The notes: generated by a model not told the origin, from the sequence alone. A stretch of DNA of 64,000 nucleotides from Lachnospiraceae bacterium (GCA_910576545.1 CAJTKM010000005.1:1-64000); one strand, 5' to 3'; positions 15,708-24,504 are shown, counted from the first letter of the stretch. A program made the numbers and translations.

Positions 15708-15736
15708 TTGAAGATTGTCGCAAAATCCCGTATAAT
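15708..15736 (+). promoter_or_regulatory. Sigma-A promoter of the rsmB-to-thiN operon
   Basis: TTGAAG (15708-15713), a 17-base spacer and perfect TATAAT (15731-15736), 36 bases before the chosen rsmB start. Confidence 0.8.
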
Positions 15737-15772
15737 AATAAGATTAGTGGATTATGGAAGGAGGGCACGGAG

Positions 15773-17122
15773 ATGCAGCGGAGCAATCCAAGGGAAGTGG
15801 CGGCGGAGGCGTTGATGGAAATCATGACAGCGGGCGCGTACAGCAATGTCGCGCTGCGCCGGATATTGCGGCGGAATGGCGCGATGACACGCCAGGAACG
15901 CGCGTTTGTGACAGAAACGGTAAACGGCACGCTGCGCAGCCTGATTTATCTTGATTATCTGCTGAACGCATTTTCCAGTATTCCTGTGGAAAAAATGAAG
16001 CCGTGGCTGGCGGCGGTTGTGCGTACGGCGGCATATCAGCTGATATTTATGCAGGTTCCGGATTCTGCTGCCTGCAACGAGGCGGTCAAGCTGGCAGAGG
16101 CACGCGGCTACCGCGCGCTGAAAGGCTTTGTAAACGGGCTTCTGCGGCGGCTGGCTCGGGATTGGGAAAGTACGCCTCTGCCGGAGGCGGGGACTGCGGA
16201 ATGGATTTCTGTGCGCTATTCACATCCGCTCTGGCTGGTGAAAATGTGGGCAGCGTATTATGGTATTGTGGAAACGGAACGGCTCTGTGCCGAAAATAAC
16301 CAGCCGCCCGATGTGTCGGTACGGGTGAATACATTGAAAACCACACCGGACAATCTGCGGAAGCTGCTTGAGGAAAGCGGTGTTAAGACCGCACAGGGAA
16401 GTATCTGCGAAAATGCCCTGCATCTTGCGAAAACAGCAGATTTGACGAAGTTAACGGCGTTTCAGGAAGGGCTGTTCCATATTCAGGATGAAAGCTCTCA
16501 GCTTGCGGTCAGTGTCTTAGACCCGCAGAAAGGGGAGCGCGTATTGGATATCTGCGCCGCGCCGGGGGGGAAGAGTTTTACGGCAGCGGAAAAAATGGAA
16601 AATGACGGGCAAATCGTATCGCGGGATATACATGTTCATAAAATAGAACTGATGGAGGAAACTGCCGCGCGGCTGGGGATTTCCTGCATGGAGTGTGCGC
16701 AGAGGGACGGCATGGAGCCGGATGAGGTTTCAGGGCTGTTTGACCGTGTGCTGGCGGATGTGCCCTGTTCCGGTCTGGGGCTGATGCGGAAAAAGCCGGA
16801 TATCCGTCTGAAAAAAACGGGCAGCGAAATCGACAGCCTGATAGAGATACAGCGGAGAATATTGGAAAATGCCGGAAATCTTGTGCGTCCGGGCGGTGTG
16901 CTGGTATACTGTACCTGTACGCTGAGCCGCAAGGAAAATGAGAAAAATGTGGAGTGGTTTCTTGCGGGACACCCCGCGTTTGAAGCAGAGGACATCACGC
17001 CGTTCCTGCCCAAAGAATGGGACTGGGCTATGGAAACGGCAGGGAAAGGCTTTGTAACGCTCCTGCCGTACAGGACGGGAACGGACGGCTTTTTCATCGC
17101 GCGTATGGCAAGGAAGGGATAA
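15773..17122 (+). CDS. rsmB: 16S rRNA (cytosine(967)-C(5))-methyltransferase RsmB
   Basis: The 449-residue enzyme uses S-adenosylmethionine to methylate C967 of 16S rRNA. The first 150 residues form the NusB-like RNA-binding domain (NPREVAAEALMEIM, RQERAFVTETVNG). The methyltransferase domain has DICAAPGGKSFTAA for SAM binding, ADVPCSGLG and YCTCTLSRKENE with the two functional Cys residues. The start at 15773 (MQRSNPREV) has an AGGAGGG site; the longer reading frame overlaps the promoter. It begins the operon; rlmN starts 1 base after its stop. The def and fmt genes that often precede it are missing. Confidence 0.96.
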   Translation: MQRSNPREVAAEALMEIMTAGAYSNVALRRILRRNGAMTRQERAFVTETVNGTLRSLIYLDYLLNAFSSIPVEKMKPWLAAVVRTAAYQLIFMQVPDSAACNEAVKLAEARGYRALKGFVNGLLRRLARDWESTPLPEAGTAEWISVRYSHPLWLVKMWAAYYGIVETERLCAENNQPPDVSVRVNTLKTTPDNLRKLLEESGVKTAQGSICENALHLAKTADLTKLTAFQEGLFHIQDESSQLAVSVLDPQKGERVLDICAAPGGKSFTAAEKMENDGQIVSRDIHVHKIELMEETAARLGISCMECAQRDGMEPDEVSGLFDRVLADVPCSGLGLMRKKPDIRLKKTGSEIDSLIEIQRRILENAGNLVRPGGVLVYCTCTLSRKENEKNVEWFLAGHPAFEAEDITPFLPKEWDWAMETAGKGFVTLLPYRTGTDGFFIARMARKG

Positions 17123-17123
17123 C

Positions 17124-18158
17124 ATGGCAAAAACGGACCTCAGGTCAATGGACAGTGCTGAGCTGGAACAGTTTATTATAGAGATGGGGGAACCCGGATT
17201 CAGGGCAAAGCAGCTTTTTGAATGGATACACGGAAAGCATGCCGCGGATTTTGCGGAAATGACAAACCTTCCCAAAACGCTTCGGGAGAAGCTGGAAAGT
17301 ACGGCAAAACTCCCGCGGACGGAAGTGGTGCGGAAGCTGGTTTCGCAGAAGGACGGTACGCGGAAATATTTATTTGCGCTGGAAAACGGCTCTGTCATAG
17401 AAAGCGTACTGATGAAGTATGAATATGGAAATACAGTCTGTATTTCCACACAGGCAGGCTGCCGTATGGGCTGTCAATTCTGCGCCTCTACGCTGGACGG
17501 TGTGGAGCGGAGCTTAACGGCTGGGGAGATGCTTTCGCAGGTATACGAAATACAAAAGGACTGCGGCGAACGCGTCAGCGGCGTTGTGCTGATGGGAAGC
17601 GGCGAGCCTTTGGATAATTATGAAAATGTGCTGAAATTTCTGCGGCTGATTAACGACCGGAAAGGGCAGAATATGGGACAGCGGCATATCACGCTTTCCA
17701 CTTGTGGGCTGATTGATAAAATTTATGAACTGGCGGAGGAAAATCTGCAAATTACTCTGGCGGTATCGCTGCATGCGCCGAATGATGGGATACGGAACAG
17801 TATCATGCCGATTTCCAGGGCAAATCCAATGGACACGCTGCTTTCAGCCTGCCGTGCGTATGCGGAGAAAACGAAGCGGCGGATTACGTTTGAATATGCC
17901 ATGATGCAGGGCGTGAATGACAGCGACGCATGCGCGCGGGAACTGGCGGGACGGCTACGGCATATGCTGTGCCATGTGAATCTGATACCTGTGAATGATG
18001 TGAAGGAGCGTGCGTTTGTGAAAAGCTCAGATGAGCGGGTGCGGCGGTTCGCGGCGATATTGCAGGACAACAGCGTGGAAACGACAGTACGGCGGCGGCT
18101 CGGCAGCGACATTGATGCGGCGTGTGGGCAGCTGCGGCGCGGGTATTTGAAGAAATGA
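17124..18158 (+). CDS. rlmN: 23S rRNA (adenine(2503)-C(2))-methyltransferase RlmN
   Basis: The 344-residue radical-SAM enzyme methylates C2 of A2503 in 23S rRNA and the matching position in some tRNAs. The [4Fe-4S] motif is CRMGCQFCAS near residues 113-122. Other hallmarks are GMGEPL-like VLMGSGEPLDNYENV, LSTCGL, VSLHAPND and RRRLGSDIDAACGQL with the C-terminal resolving Cys. Note GSGEPL in place of the usual GMGEPL. Length is typical and there is no sign of the Cfr variant. It is translationally close-coupled to rsmB. Confidence 0.96.
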   Translation: MAKTDLRSMDSAELEQFIIEMGEPGFRAKQLFEWIHGKHAADFAEMTNLPKTLREKLESTAKLPRTEVVRKLVSQKDGTRKYLFALENGSVIESVLMKYEYGNTVCISTQAGCRMGCQFCASTLDGVERSLTAGEMLSQVYEIQKDCGERVSGVVLMGSGEPLDNYENVLKFLRLINDRKGQNMGQRHITLSTCGLIDKIYELAEENLQITLAVSLHAPNDGIRNSIMPISRANPMDTLLSACRAYAEKTKRRITFEYAMMQGVNDSDACARELAGRLRHMLCHVNLIPVNDVKERAFVKSSDERVRRFAAILQDNSVETTVRRRLGSDIDAACGQLRRGYLKK

Positions 18159-18163
18159 AACCC

Positions 18164-18243
18164 TTGGGGCACCGCCCCAAACCCCCGCCCGCTTTTTGGA
18201 AAAAGCGGGGCAAAAACTTCTGTTCCCCACACTTTGTGCGGGG
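18164..18243 (-). repeat. Three-hairpin intergenic repeat, inverted copy after rlmN
   Basis: Read on the minus strand it has the order of the forward copies. Hairpin 1 (CCCCGCAC/GTGTGGGG, one mismatch) is at 18225-18243, hairpin 2 (CCCGCTTTTT/AAAAAGCGGG, 10 bp) at 18188-18209, and hairpin 3 (TTGGGGC/GCCCCAA) at 18164-18180. It faces away from the forward copy at 18305. Confidence 0.6.
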
Positions 18244-18304
18244 AAGGAAACACAAGAAAAGCAGAATATATTTTTGAAAAACAAAAATATGAAACAGTTA
18301 AAAT

Positions 18305-18378
18305 CCAGCCGCATGGAATGCGGCTGGCAAACGGGTCAAGGGCGGAAAGCCCTTGCAGGGTGCGGGACAGCGTCCTGC
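18305..18378 (+). repeat. Three-hairpin intergenic repeat, forward copy before stp
   Basis: Hairpin 1 pairs CCAGCCGCA (18305-18313) with TGCGGCTGG (18319-18327). Hairpin 2 pairs CAAGGGC (18337-18343) with GCCCTTG (18349-18355) after a conserved GGGT. Hairpin 3 spans 18362-18378. The stp ribosome binding site starts 19 bases later, so the element lies in the rlmN-stp transcript leader. Confidence 0.7.
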
Positions 18379-18414
18379 GGTTTTCAGGCTCTTTCTAAAG
18401 GAGGTGGAGCAGTT

Positions 18415-19146
18415 TTGAAAGCGGTTGGAATCAGCGACATCGGCAGATGCCGCAAAAATAACGAAGACGCATACCATATTACAGCAGGTGATGACCCTGT
18501 GCATAACATCTATGTCGTTGCGGACGGCATGGGCGGCTGCAATGCGGGTGAGGTTGCCAGCAGCAGTGCGATTGAAACATTTCTGGAATACCTCCGGCAG
18601 GAAAAGGAACATGCCGGGAGCGAGGAAACACTGGACCTGATGACGGGCGCAGTTGCCGCGGCAAATGAGGCGGTTTACAGGAAATCCAATTCCGCGAGGG
18701 AATTTGCTGAAATGGGCACGACGCTTGTGGCAGCGGTAATTCGGGAAGAAAAGCTGTTTGTTGTCCATGTGGGTGACAGCAGGGCATATTTATACCGAAA
18801 AAAAATGCTGAAACCCCTGACAACTGACCATTCCTATGTGATGGAACTGGTAAAGATGGGTTCGATTACGAAGGAAGAAGCAGCGGAGCATCCGAAACGC
18901 AATGTTATTACGCGCGCAGTTGGCATACGGGACAGTGTGGAAACAGATACGATGATACGTCAGGTGAAAAAGGGCGATATGCTCCTGCTTTGTACAGACG
19001 GGCTTTCCGGTATGCTGCGGGATGATGAAATCGCAAGAATACTGGATAAACGCTGTTCTGTGGAACGGAAAGCCGCAGTTTTGGTCGATGAGGCAAATAA
19101 GCACGGCGGATACGATAATATTTCTCTGATTTTGGTGGAGATTTAG
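18415..19146 (+). CDS. stp: PP2C-type Ser/Thr protein phosphatase
   Basis: The 243-residue metal-dependent phosphatase is the partner of the PASTA kinase encoded next door and reverses its phosphorylations. PP2C motifs are clear: GRCRKNNEDAYH near residue 12, VADGMGG near 39, VGDSRAYLYR near 121, and CTDGLSGML with DNISLILVEI at the end. The start is TTG at 18415, with AAAGGAGGTGG 7 bases upstream; ATG-initiated extensions run through the three-hairpin repeat and are not supported. The kinase gene starts 13 bases after the stop. Confidence 0.93.
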   Translation: MKAVGISDIGRCRKNNEDAYHITAGDDPVHNIYVVADGMGGCNAGEVASSSAIETFLEYLRQEKEHAGSEETLDLMTGAVAAANEAVYRKSNSAREFAEMGTTLVAAVIREEKLFVVHVGDSRAYLYRKKMLKPLTTDHSYVMELVKMGSITKEEAAEHPKRNVITRAVGIRDSVETDTMIRQVKKGDMLLLCTDGLSGMLRDDEIARILDKRCSVERKAAVLVDEANKHGGYDNISLILVEI

Positions 19147-19159
19147 GAGGTTATAATAA

Positions 19160-21787
19160 ATGTTACTGAATCCGGGTACTGTCCTGCGGGGCAGATACGA
19201 GATTGTGGAGAAGATTGGCTCCGGCGGCATGGCTGTGGTGTATCGGGGAAGGGACAGGGAGCTGGAGCGCTATGTGACGGTAAAGGTGCTTCGTGAAGAA
19301 TATATTGGCGATGATGAATTTATTGAGCGGTTCCGTTCGGAGGCGCGTTCAGCGGCAAAGCTTTCCCACCCGAATATCGTGCGGGTATATGATGTTGGGG
19401 CGGACGATGATATAAACTTTATTGTTATGGAATATATTCATGGGGATACGCTGAAAAAGGCGATAAAGGAAAAAGCTCCGTTTGACTCCCGCTCTACCAT
19501 CAATGTGGCAATACAGGTTGCGTCCGCGCTTTCGCAGGCGCATAAAGGGCATATTGTACATAGGGATATCAAGCCCCAGAATATCCTTGTGGGGACAGAT
19601 GGCGTGGTAAAAGTAACGGATTTCGGCATTGCAAGAGCCGCGACCGCGACAACCATGACGACAACGGCAAATGCCGCGGGCTCTGTCCATTATTTTTCGC
19701 CGGAACAGGCGCGGGGCGGTTATGTGGACGAAAAAAGCGATATCTATTCCCTCGGCATTACGATGTTTGAAATGATTACAGGCAGGCTGCCGTTTCAGGG
19801 GAATAATTCCGTTTCTATCGCGTTGAAGCATATCAATGAGGAGTTGCCGGATATCCGGCAGTATAATCCGAACTGCAGCCCTTCTCTGGAGGGAATCATT
19901 CATAAGGCGACTATGAAAAAGGCAGATGAACGATATGCCAGCATTGAACAGCTTTTGGCGGACCTGATCCGCGCAAGGGCAGAGCTGACAGGCGTGGCAA
20001 TTCCTCCTTTGATGGAGGACGGCCCGCAGAAAAAACAGGCGCAGTGGACGGAAGTTCCGGAGGATTCCGTTATGATGCGGCGTGGGTCTTCGACTGCACA
20101 GCGTATGTCGAATACCGGACGGCGGAATGCAAACCGCGCATCTGGTACAGATGGTAACGGTGGGGCTGGTACAGCGGCGGCGAGTGCCGAAGTTATGGCA
20201 GATGCGAACGGCACAGCAAACAGTGCTTCAGGCATAAACAATGTGTCGGGCACAAGCAGTGCATCAGGCACAGGCAGTGCGTCAGGCGCAGATGTTACAT
20301 CGGGCACAGGCGATGCGGCAGGTACAGGCGACGCATCAAGTCCGAATGGTGCAGGAATCCGGATGTCCAAGCGGGCAGAAGCGGCGGCACAGCTCCGCGC
20401 GGCACAGGCAGCAAAGGGAAAAGCCGAGGACGGGCGCGCGCAGGCGGTACGGCTGGTGGAGGCTGTGGAACAGACGAAGCCGGCAGACCAGAAAGAACTG
20501 GAATATATCCGCACGCATAAGTGGCAGGAGCAGGCAGAAGAGCCGAGGGAGCTTGACGTGCCGCTTGTCAGCTTTGAGAAATATGGTAAAAAGCTGCGTC
20601 TGGCAAAAGAGGACGAGTATGAACGGGAATATATGGAGGCTGAGCCTTTGCGCGCAAGCAAACGTCCGGAAAAGGTGCGCAAAAATCCACGTCTGGAGGA
20701 GGATTATGACAGCGAATCCGATCGCCGTGCAGAGAAAAAGGTCATTATTGCGGCTGTTATCACTGCGTTGGTGCTGATTGGTGTGATTTCCCTTGTGGGT
20801 ATGCGCGCACTCAGCGGCGGCTGGGGCTTTGGCGGCTTTGCTGCTTCGGACGAGGAGGTCGAAATGCCGTCCCTGCTGGGCAAAACGCTTTCTGCCGCGA
20901 CAAAAGAAGCGGAGGCTCTGGGAATTGAACTGGTAGAGGAGGGGCAGGAACAAAGCAAGTATTACGATACAGGCGAAATCTGCTATCAATCCGCAGTGGA
21001 AGGCACAAAAGTGCCTGTTAACGGGAAAATCGGCATTAAAATCAGCACTGGACTGACTTCGGAGAAAATGCCGGATATGAAAGAACTGACAGAGGAAGAA
21101 GCAACAGAAAAAATTGTAAACCTTGTGGGGACAAATCCCAGTATAGAATATGAATATGATGAGGAAATAGAGGTCAAAAAGGTTATCGGGCAGAGTCCTG
21201 CGGAGGGAGAAACCATCAACGCCAAGAGCCGGATTGTTTTGACAATCAGCAAGGGCAAAGAGGGCGGCGATGTTGCTGTGCCGAACGTTGTAAATGCGAC
21301 AGAGGAAAAAGCAAGGCAGGATTTGGAGGCAGTCGGGCTCGTTGTCGGCACTGTTTCCCATACGGAAAGCACGACGGTAGAAAAGGGCAGAGTCATTACG
21401 CAGACCATTTCCGCAAATCAGCAGGTGCCGAGCGGCAGCGTGGTAAACCTTGTAGTGAGCAGCGGCCCGCCGCAGACGAATGAGCCGGAGCCGCCTCAGC
21501 AGAACCCCCAGACGCCGGAGCCGACGACACAGACAGTGCCGGATAATTCCGGCAGCATGACGGAAGGGACGAAATATTTTACCATCAGCGCTCCTGCGGG
21601 CGGCGGTTCGCATTATGTGCGTGTGGTGAAAAATGACGCGGACGGGGCGTTCCCTGTTGTAGATGAATACCGCGATACGGAAGATTTCCCGTACAGCGTT
21701 GCCGTAACGGGACGCGGCAGCGGCACGGTGACGTGCTATGTTGACAGTGTGGAACAATGGACACAAAGTGTGAATTTCTCAGAATAA
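19160..21787 (+). CDS. prkC: PASTA-domain Ser/Thr protein kinase (PrkC/StkP type)
   Basis: The 875-residue membrane kinase senses cell-wall material through external PASTA domains and controls growth, division and, in Bacillus, germination. The kinase domain (about 11-275) has GSGGMAVVYRG, catalytic Lys in VTVKVL, HRDIKPQN and DFGIARA. A juxtamembrane linker (280-520) contains a low-complexity Ser/Gly/Ala/Thr tract. One transmembrane helix (about 526-548) follows basic residues. Three PASTA repeats lie at about 565-632, 635-702 and 706-772. A Pro/Gln/Thr spacer then leads to a C-terminal beta-rich domain (about 804-875) not found in all PrkC. Neighbours stp and rsgA match the classic operon. 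Confidence 0.95.
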   Translation: MLLNPGTVLRGRYEIVEKIGSGGMAVVYRGRDRELERYVTVKVLREEYIGDDEFIERFRSEARSAAKLSHPNIVRVYDVGADDDINFIVMEYIHGDTLKKAIKEKAPFDSRSTINVAIQVASALSQAHKGHIVHRDIKPQNILVGTDGVVKVTDFGIARAATATTMTTTANAAGSVHYFSPEQARGGYVDEKSDIYSLGITMFEMITGRLPFQGNNSVSIALKHINEELPDIRQYNPNCSPSLEGIIHKATMKKADERYASIEQLLADLIRARAELTGVAIPPLMEDGPQKKQAQWTEVPEDSVMMRRGSSTAQRMSNTGRRNANRASGTDGNGGAGTAAASAEVMADANGTANSASGINNVSGTSSASGTGSASGADVTSGTGDAAGTGDASSPNGAGIRMSKRAEAAAQLRAAQAAKGKAEDGRAQAVRLVEAVEQTKPADQKELEYIRTHKWQEQAEEPRELDVPLVSFEKYGKKLRLAKEDEYEREYMEAEPLRASKRPEKVRKNPRLEEDYDSESDRRAEKKVIIAAVITALVLIGVISLVGMRALSGGWGFGGFAASDEEVEMPSLLGKTLSAATKEAEALGIELVEEGQEQSKYYDTGEICYQSAVEGTKVPVNGKIGIKISTGLTSEKMPDMKELTEEEATEKIVNLVGTNPSIEYEYDEEIEVKKVIGQSPAEGETINAKSRIVLTISKGKEGGDVAVPNVVNATEEKARQDLEAVGLVVGTVSHTESTTVEKGRVITQTISANQQVPSGSVVNLVVSSGPPQTNEPEPPQQNPQTPEPTTQTVPDNSGSMTEGTKYFTISAPAGGGSHYVRVVKNDADGAFPVVDEYRDTEDFPYSVAVTGRGSGTVTCYVDSVEQWTQSVNFSE
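20200..20345 (+). repeat. In-frame tandem repeat tract inside prkC
   Basis: About eight units of 15-18 bases encode repeats such as GTxSASG and GTGDA in the juxtamembrane linker. All units preserve the reading frame, so slippage would change linker length without a frameshift. Confidence 0.75.
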
Positions 21788-21801
21788 GGTGAGGCGATGG
21801 A

Positions 21802-22680
21802 ATGCTGGAAGGCGTTATCGTAAAAGGAATCGGCGGGTTCTACTATATTGATACGGAGCAGGGAGTTTATGAATGCCGCGCAAGGGGGATTTTCCGCAAA
21901 GAGGGGATCCGCCCGACTGTGGGGGACGCTGTGCGGATTTCCATATTGGACGAAGCCGGAAAAAAAGGCAGCCTAGATGAAATTCTGCCCCGGCGCAACG
22001 AGTTGATACGCCCGCGGGTATCCAACGTGGATCAGGCGGTGATTGTATTTGCCGCGAAAAGCCCGAATATGAATCTGGACCTGCTTGACCGCTTTCTGCT
22101 GCTTGCAGAGGAGCAGGAACTGGAAATCCTGATTGTCATAAATAAAATTGACAAGGATAAAAACGAGGATTACCTTGCGGCAGCGGAACTTTACCGCCAC
22201 GCAGGGTATCCCGTTATCTGCGCCAGCGCGCAGAAGGGAATTGGCATTGAGCAACTGCGGCACGCGCTGGAAAACAAAATTTCTGTTTTTGCGGGACCTT
22301 CAGGCGTGGGCAAAAGCAGCCTGATTAATACCGCTTTTCCGGGGCTGGAATTGAATACCGGAGAGGTCAGCCGGAAAATTCAGCGCGGCAGGCATACGAC
22401 GCGTCATGCGGAGCTGATACAGGTTTCGGAAAAAAGCTATATCGTAGATTCCCCGGGGTTTACCTCCCTTTTGCTGAGTCATATTCCATCGGAGATATTA
22501 CAGGCCTATTTTCGGGAATTCCGTCCGTTTTTGAATCAATGCCGCTATACCGGCTGTATGCATATCAATGAACCGGAATGTGCCGTCAAGGAGGAAATCG
22601 GCAGAGCCGTTTCCGAACGGCGGTACGAAAGATATAAAACGTTTTATGAAGAACGGAAGGAAGAAGAGAGGAGAAGATAA
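21802..22680 (+). CDS. rsgA: Ribosome small subunit-dependent GTPase A
   Basis: The 292-residue circularly permuted GTPase acts in late 30S maturation. An N-terminal OB-fold leads into the GTPase motifs in permuted order: NKID near residue 116, then the P-loop GPSGVGKSS near 166-174, then DSPGF near 217. The C-terminal Zn-binding motif has CRYTGCMHINEPEC. Length is normal. It starts 14 bases after prkC and is followed by rpe one base past its stop, so it is part of the same operon. Confidence 0.96.
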   Translation: MLEGVIVKGIGGFYYIDTEQGVYECRARGIFRKEGIRPTVGDAVRISILDEAGKKGSLDEILPRRNELIRPRVSNVDQAVIVFAAKSPNMNLDLLDRFLLLAEEQELEILIVINKIDKDKNEDYLAAAELYRHAGYPVICASAQKGIGIEQLRHALENKISVFAGPSGVGKSSLINTAFPGLELNTGEVSRKIQRGRHTTRHAELIQVSEKSYIVDSPGFTSLLLSHIPSEILQAYFREFRPFLNQCRYTGCMHINEPECAVKEEIGRAVSERRYERYKTFYEERKEEERRR

Positions 22681-22681
22681 C

Positions 22682-23347
22682 ATGAACATTTTTCTTTCCC
22701 CGTCGCTGCTTTCGGCAGATTTTACGCGCGTGGGCGAACAGCTTTCCCTGCTGGAGGAGGCTGGCGTGCCTTACCTGCATCTGGACGTGATGGATGGGAT
22801 ATTTGTGCCGAATATTTCCTTTGGCATGCCTGTCATCCAGAGCATTCGCAAGGCAAGCAAAATGGTGTTTGACGTGCATCTGATGATTACAGAGCCGGAA
22901 CGGTATGCAGAGGAGTTTGCGAAGGCGGGCGCGGATATCGTCAATTTCCATGCGGAGGCGGCGAAGGACCCTGCGGCCGTGCTTGCGAAGATAAAGAAAA
23001 CAGGCGCAAAGGCGGGGATTACCATAAAACCCGGCACGCCTGTGGAAACAATAAAGCCGTATTTGCCTGATGTGGATATGGTGCTTGTGATGACGGTGGA
23101 ACCGGGTTTTGCAGGGCAGAAATTCATGCCGGAGCAGGTAGAAAAAATCCGCCGCCTTGCGGAATGGAAAAAGGAACTTGGGTTTACGTATGATATCGAG
23201 GTGGACGGCGGCGTTACGCTGGAAAATGTGCGGACATCTCTGGACGCAGGCGCGAATATCATTGTCGCGGGTTCGGCTGTGCTGGGCAAGGCAGATATTG
23301 CGGGGGCTGCGGGAAAGTTTTTAGAAATATTCAAGGAGTACGAGTGA
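22682..23347 (+). CDS. rpe: Ribulose-phosphate 3-epimerase
   Basis: The 221-residue TIM-barrel enzyme interconverts ribulose-5-phosphate and xylulose-5-phosphate in the pentose phosphate pathway. Motifs are LSPSLLSADF at the N-terminus, HLDVMDGIFVPNISFG, DVHLMI, VEPGFAGQKF and EVDGGV, which carry the metal-binding His/Asp residues. The ATG at 22682 is chosen since the family starts here; a longer frame overlaps rsgA by more than 100 bases and has no support. It sits 2 bases from thiN. Confidence 0.96.
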   Translation: MNIFLSPSLLSADFTRVGEQLSLLEEAGVPYLHLDVMDGIFVPNISFGMPVIQSIRKASKMVFDVHLMITEPERYAEEFAKAGADIVNFHAEAAKDPAAVLAKIKKTGAKAGITIKPGTPVETIKPYLPDVDMVLVMTVEPGFAGQKFMPEQVEKIRRLAEWKKELGFTYDIEVDGGVTLENVRTSLDAGANIIVAGSAVLGKADIAGAAGKFLEIFKEYE

Positions 23348-23348
23348 T

Positions 23349-23987
23349 ATGAAAGCGTTGGTTTTTGCCGGAGCGGAAATCTGGGATTATTCCTTTTGTA
23401 AAGCATATATGGATGGGGCCGGCGTTGTGATTTGCTGTGACAGCGGCCTGCGCCATGCGAAAGCGCTGGGGATACGCCCCGATTATATTGTGGGAGATTT
23501 TGATTCCGTTTCACCGGAGGTCTGGGACTATTATAAAGGGCAGGGGATTCCTGTGCGGCAGTTCCCGGCACGGAAAAATGAGACAGATATGGAGCTGGGC
23601 GTTCTGCTTGCGCTGGAGTTGGGCGCGAATGAGCTGGTACTGTTCGGCGGCATCGGCGACAGGTTTGACCATACGCTTGCCAATGCGCACTATCTGCTTT
23701 CCCTGCTGAAAAAAGGTGTGCGGGCAAGGCTTGTGGACGAAAAAAACTGCGTGGAGGTCATAGATAAGCACCTGACGGTTTGCGGAAAGGTGGGGGATAT
23801 TGTATCCACTATACCGCTTTCCATGGAGGTCAGGGGCATCACGCTGAAGGGCTTTTCCTACCCGTTGACGGATTTTGATCTTGCGCTGGACGATGATTAT
23901 ATTGCCGTAAGCAACGTGCTTGCGGAGGAACGCGCGGAAATTGATATTCGGGACGGATATCTTTTCGTGATACGTTCCAGAGATTAA
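23349..23987 (+). CDS. thiN: Thiamine diphosphokinase
   Basis: The 212-residue enzyme transfers pyrophosphate from ATP to thiamine, giving thiamine pyrophosphate. Seen motifs are CCDSGLRHAKALGIRPD and VGDFDSVS in the N-terminal domain, KNETDMELG near residue 77, and GGIGDRFDHTLAN near 100. The C-terminal beta-sandwich ends in a typical GYLFVI strand. It begins just after rpe. In B. subtilis the order rpe-thiN-spoVM-rpmB is conserved; here a different small gene follows. Confidence 0.93.
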   Translation: MKALVFAGAEIWDYSFCKAYMDGAGVVICCDSGLRHAKALGIRPDYIVGDFDSVSPEVWDYYKGQGIPVRQFPARKNETDMELGVLLALELGANELVLFGGIGDRFDHTLANAHYLLSLLKKGVRARLVDEKNCVEVIDKHLTVCGKVGDIVSTIPLSMEVRGITLKGFSYPLTDFDLALDDDYIAVSNVLAEERAEIDIRDGYLFVIRSRD

Positions 23988-24071
23988 ACAGCAGAATGGA
24001 ACGGACCTGAATGAAAAAATCCCGCACATTCCCTGCATTTCCGGCATAGGAATAAGAAAGGGGGTGGCGGG

Positions 24072-24242
24072 ATGCGCAGAAGATGCAACGGCGCGCCGCT
24101 GAAATGGCTGTGCGGCGTGGTAATGGCCGCGCTGGGGCTGGGTATGCTTTTGGCGTGCCTGCTGCCCCGGTGCGTTTTTCTTATCGGCGGACTTTTGCTG
24201 GGCTGCGGGATATGGCTTGTCAGCAAAAGTAAAAGATTTTGA
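24072..24242 (+). CDS. Small membrane protein at the spoVM position
   Basis: A 56-residue frame starts MRRRCNGAPLKW and holds two hydrophobic stretches (about 12-30 and 34-50) separated by PRCVF, ending in SKSKRF. The ribosome binding site is strong (AAAGGGGGTGG, about 6 bases from the ATG). It follows thiN by 84 bases and ends 4 bases before a bidirectional terminator, so it closes the operon. It is not SpoVM by sequence (that peptide is 26 residues and amphipathic). I do not recognise the family; a hairpin-type membrane protein is the simplest reading. Confidence 0.6.
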   Translation: MRRRCNGAPLKWLCGVVMAALGLGMLLACLLPRCVFLIGGLLLGCGIWLVSKSKRF

Positions 24243-24246
24243 AAAA

Positions 24247-24288
24247 GAAAAAGCCGTTCTTCCTTAATAAATAAGGAGAATGGCTTTT
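24247..24288. terminator. Bidirectional terminator between the rsmB operon and rpmB
   Basis: AAAAGCC-TTCT-CCTTA on the left pairs with TAAGG-GAA-GGCTTTT on the right, with two mismatches. A-rich and T-rich flanks suit both converging genes. Confidence 0.8.
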
Positions 24289-24300
24289 GTTCTGTGGAAA

Positions 24301-24504
24301 TCAGATTGCGCGCGTAACCTTGTTGGAACGCATACATCTTGTGCAAACGTAAATAGATTTTACACTGCCGTTGTCTTCAACGATTTTGATTTTCTTTACG
24401 TTGGGTTTCCATTTTCTATTCGCACGTCTACTAACCTGACTACGGTTAATACTAATTCTATGGCCTCTAATCTGGCCCTTCTCGCAAATTTCACATCTAG
24501 CCAT
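24301..24504 (-). CDS. rpmB: 50S ribosomal protein L28 (zinc-binding form)
   Basis: The 67-residue product is L28 of the large subunit. It starts MARCEICEKG and includes GHRISINRSQVSRRANRKWKPN (shortened: SRRANRKWKPN) and VCTRCMRSNKV. The two CxxC pairs (CEIC, CTRC) mark the zinc-binding C+ form. The ATG at 24504 follows GGAGGTGCAAAA; an upstream in-frame ATG lies before that site and is not used. A strong promoter is at 24547-24575. It is convergent with the rsmB operon. Confidence 0.96.
   Translation of the reverse strand: MARCEICEKGQIRGHRISINRSQVSRRANRKWKPNVKKIKIVEDNGSVKSIYVCTRCMRSNKVTRAI

Noticed and set aside
20336-21766. A 476-codon open frame on the minus strand opposite prkC
   Set aside because: Antisense to the PASTA region of the kinase, low-complexity Arg/Cys/His-rich, no start signals.
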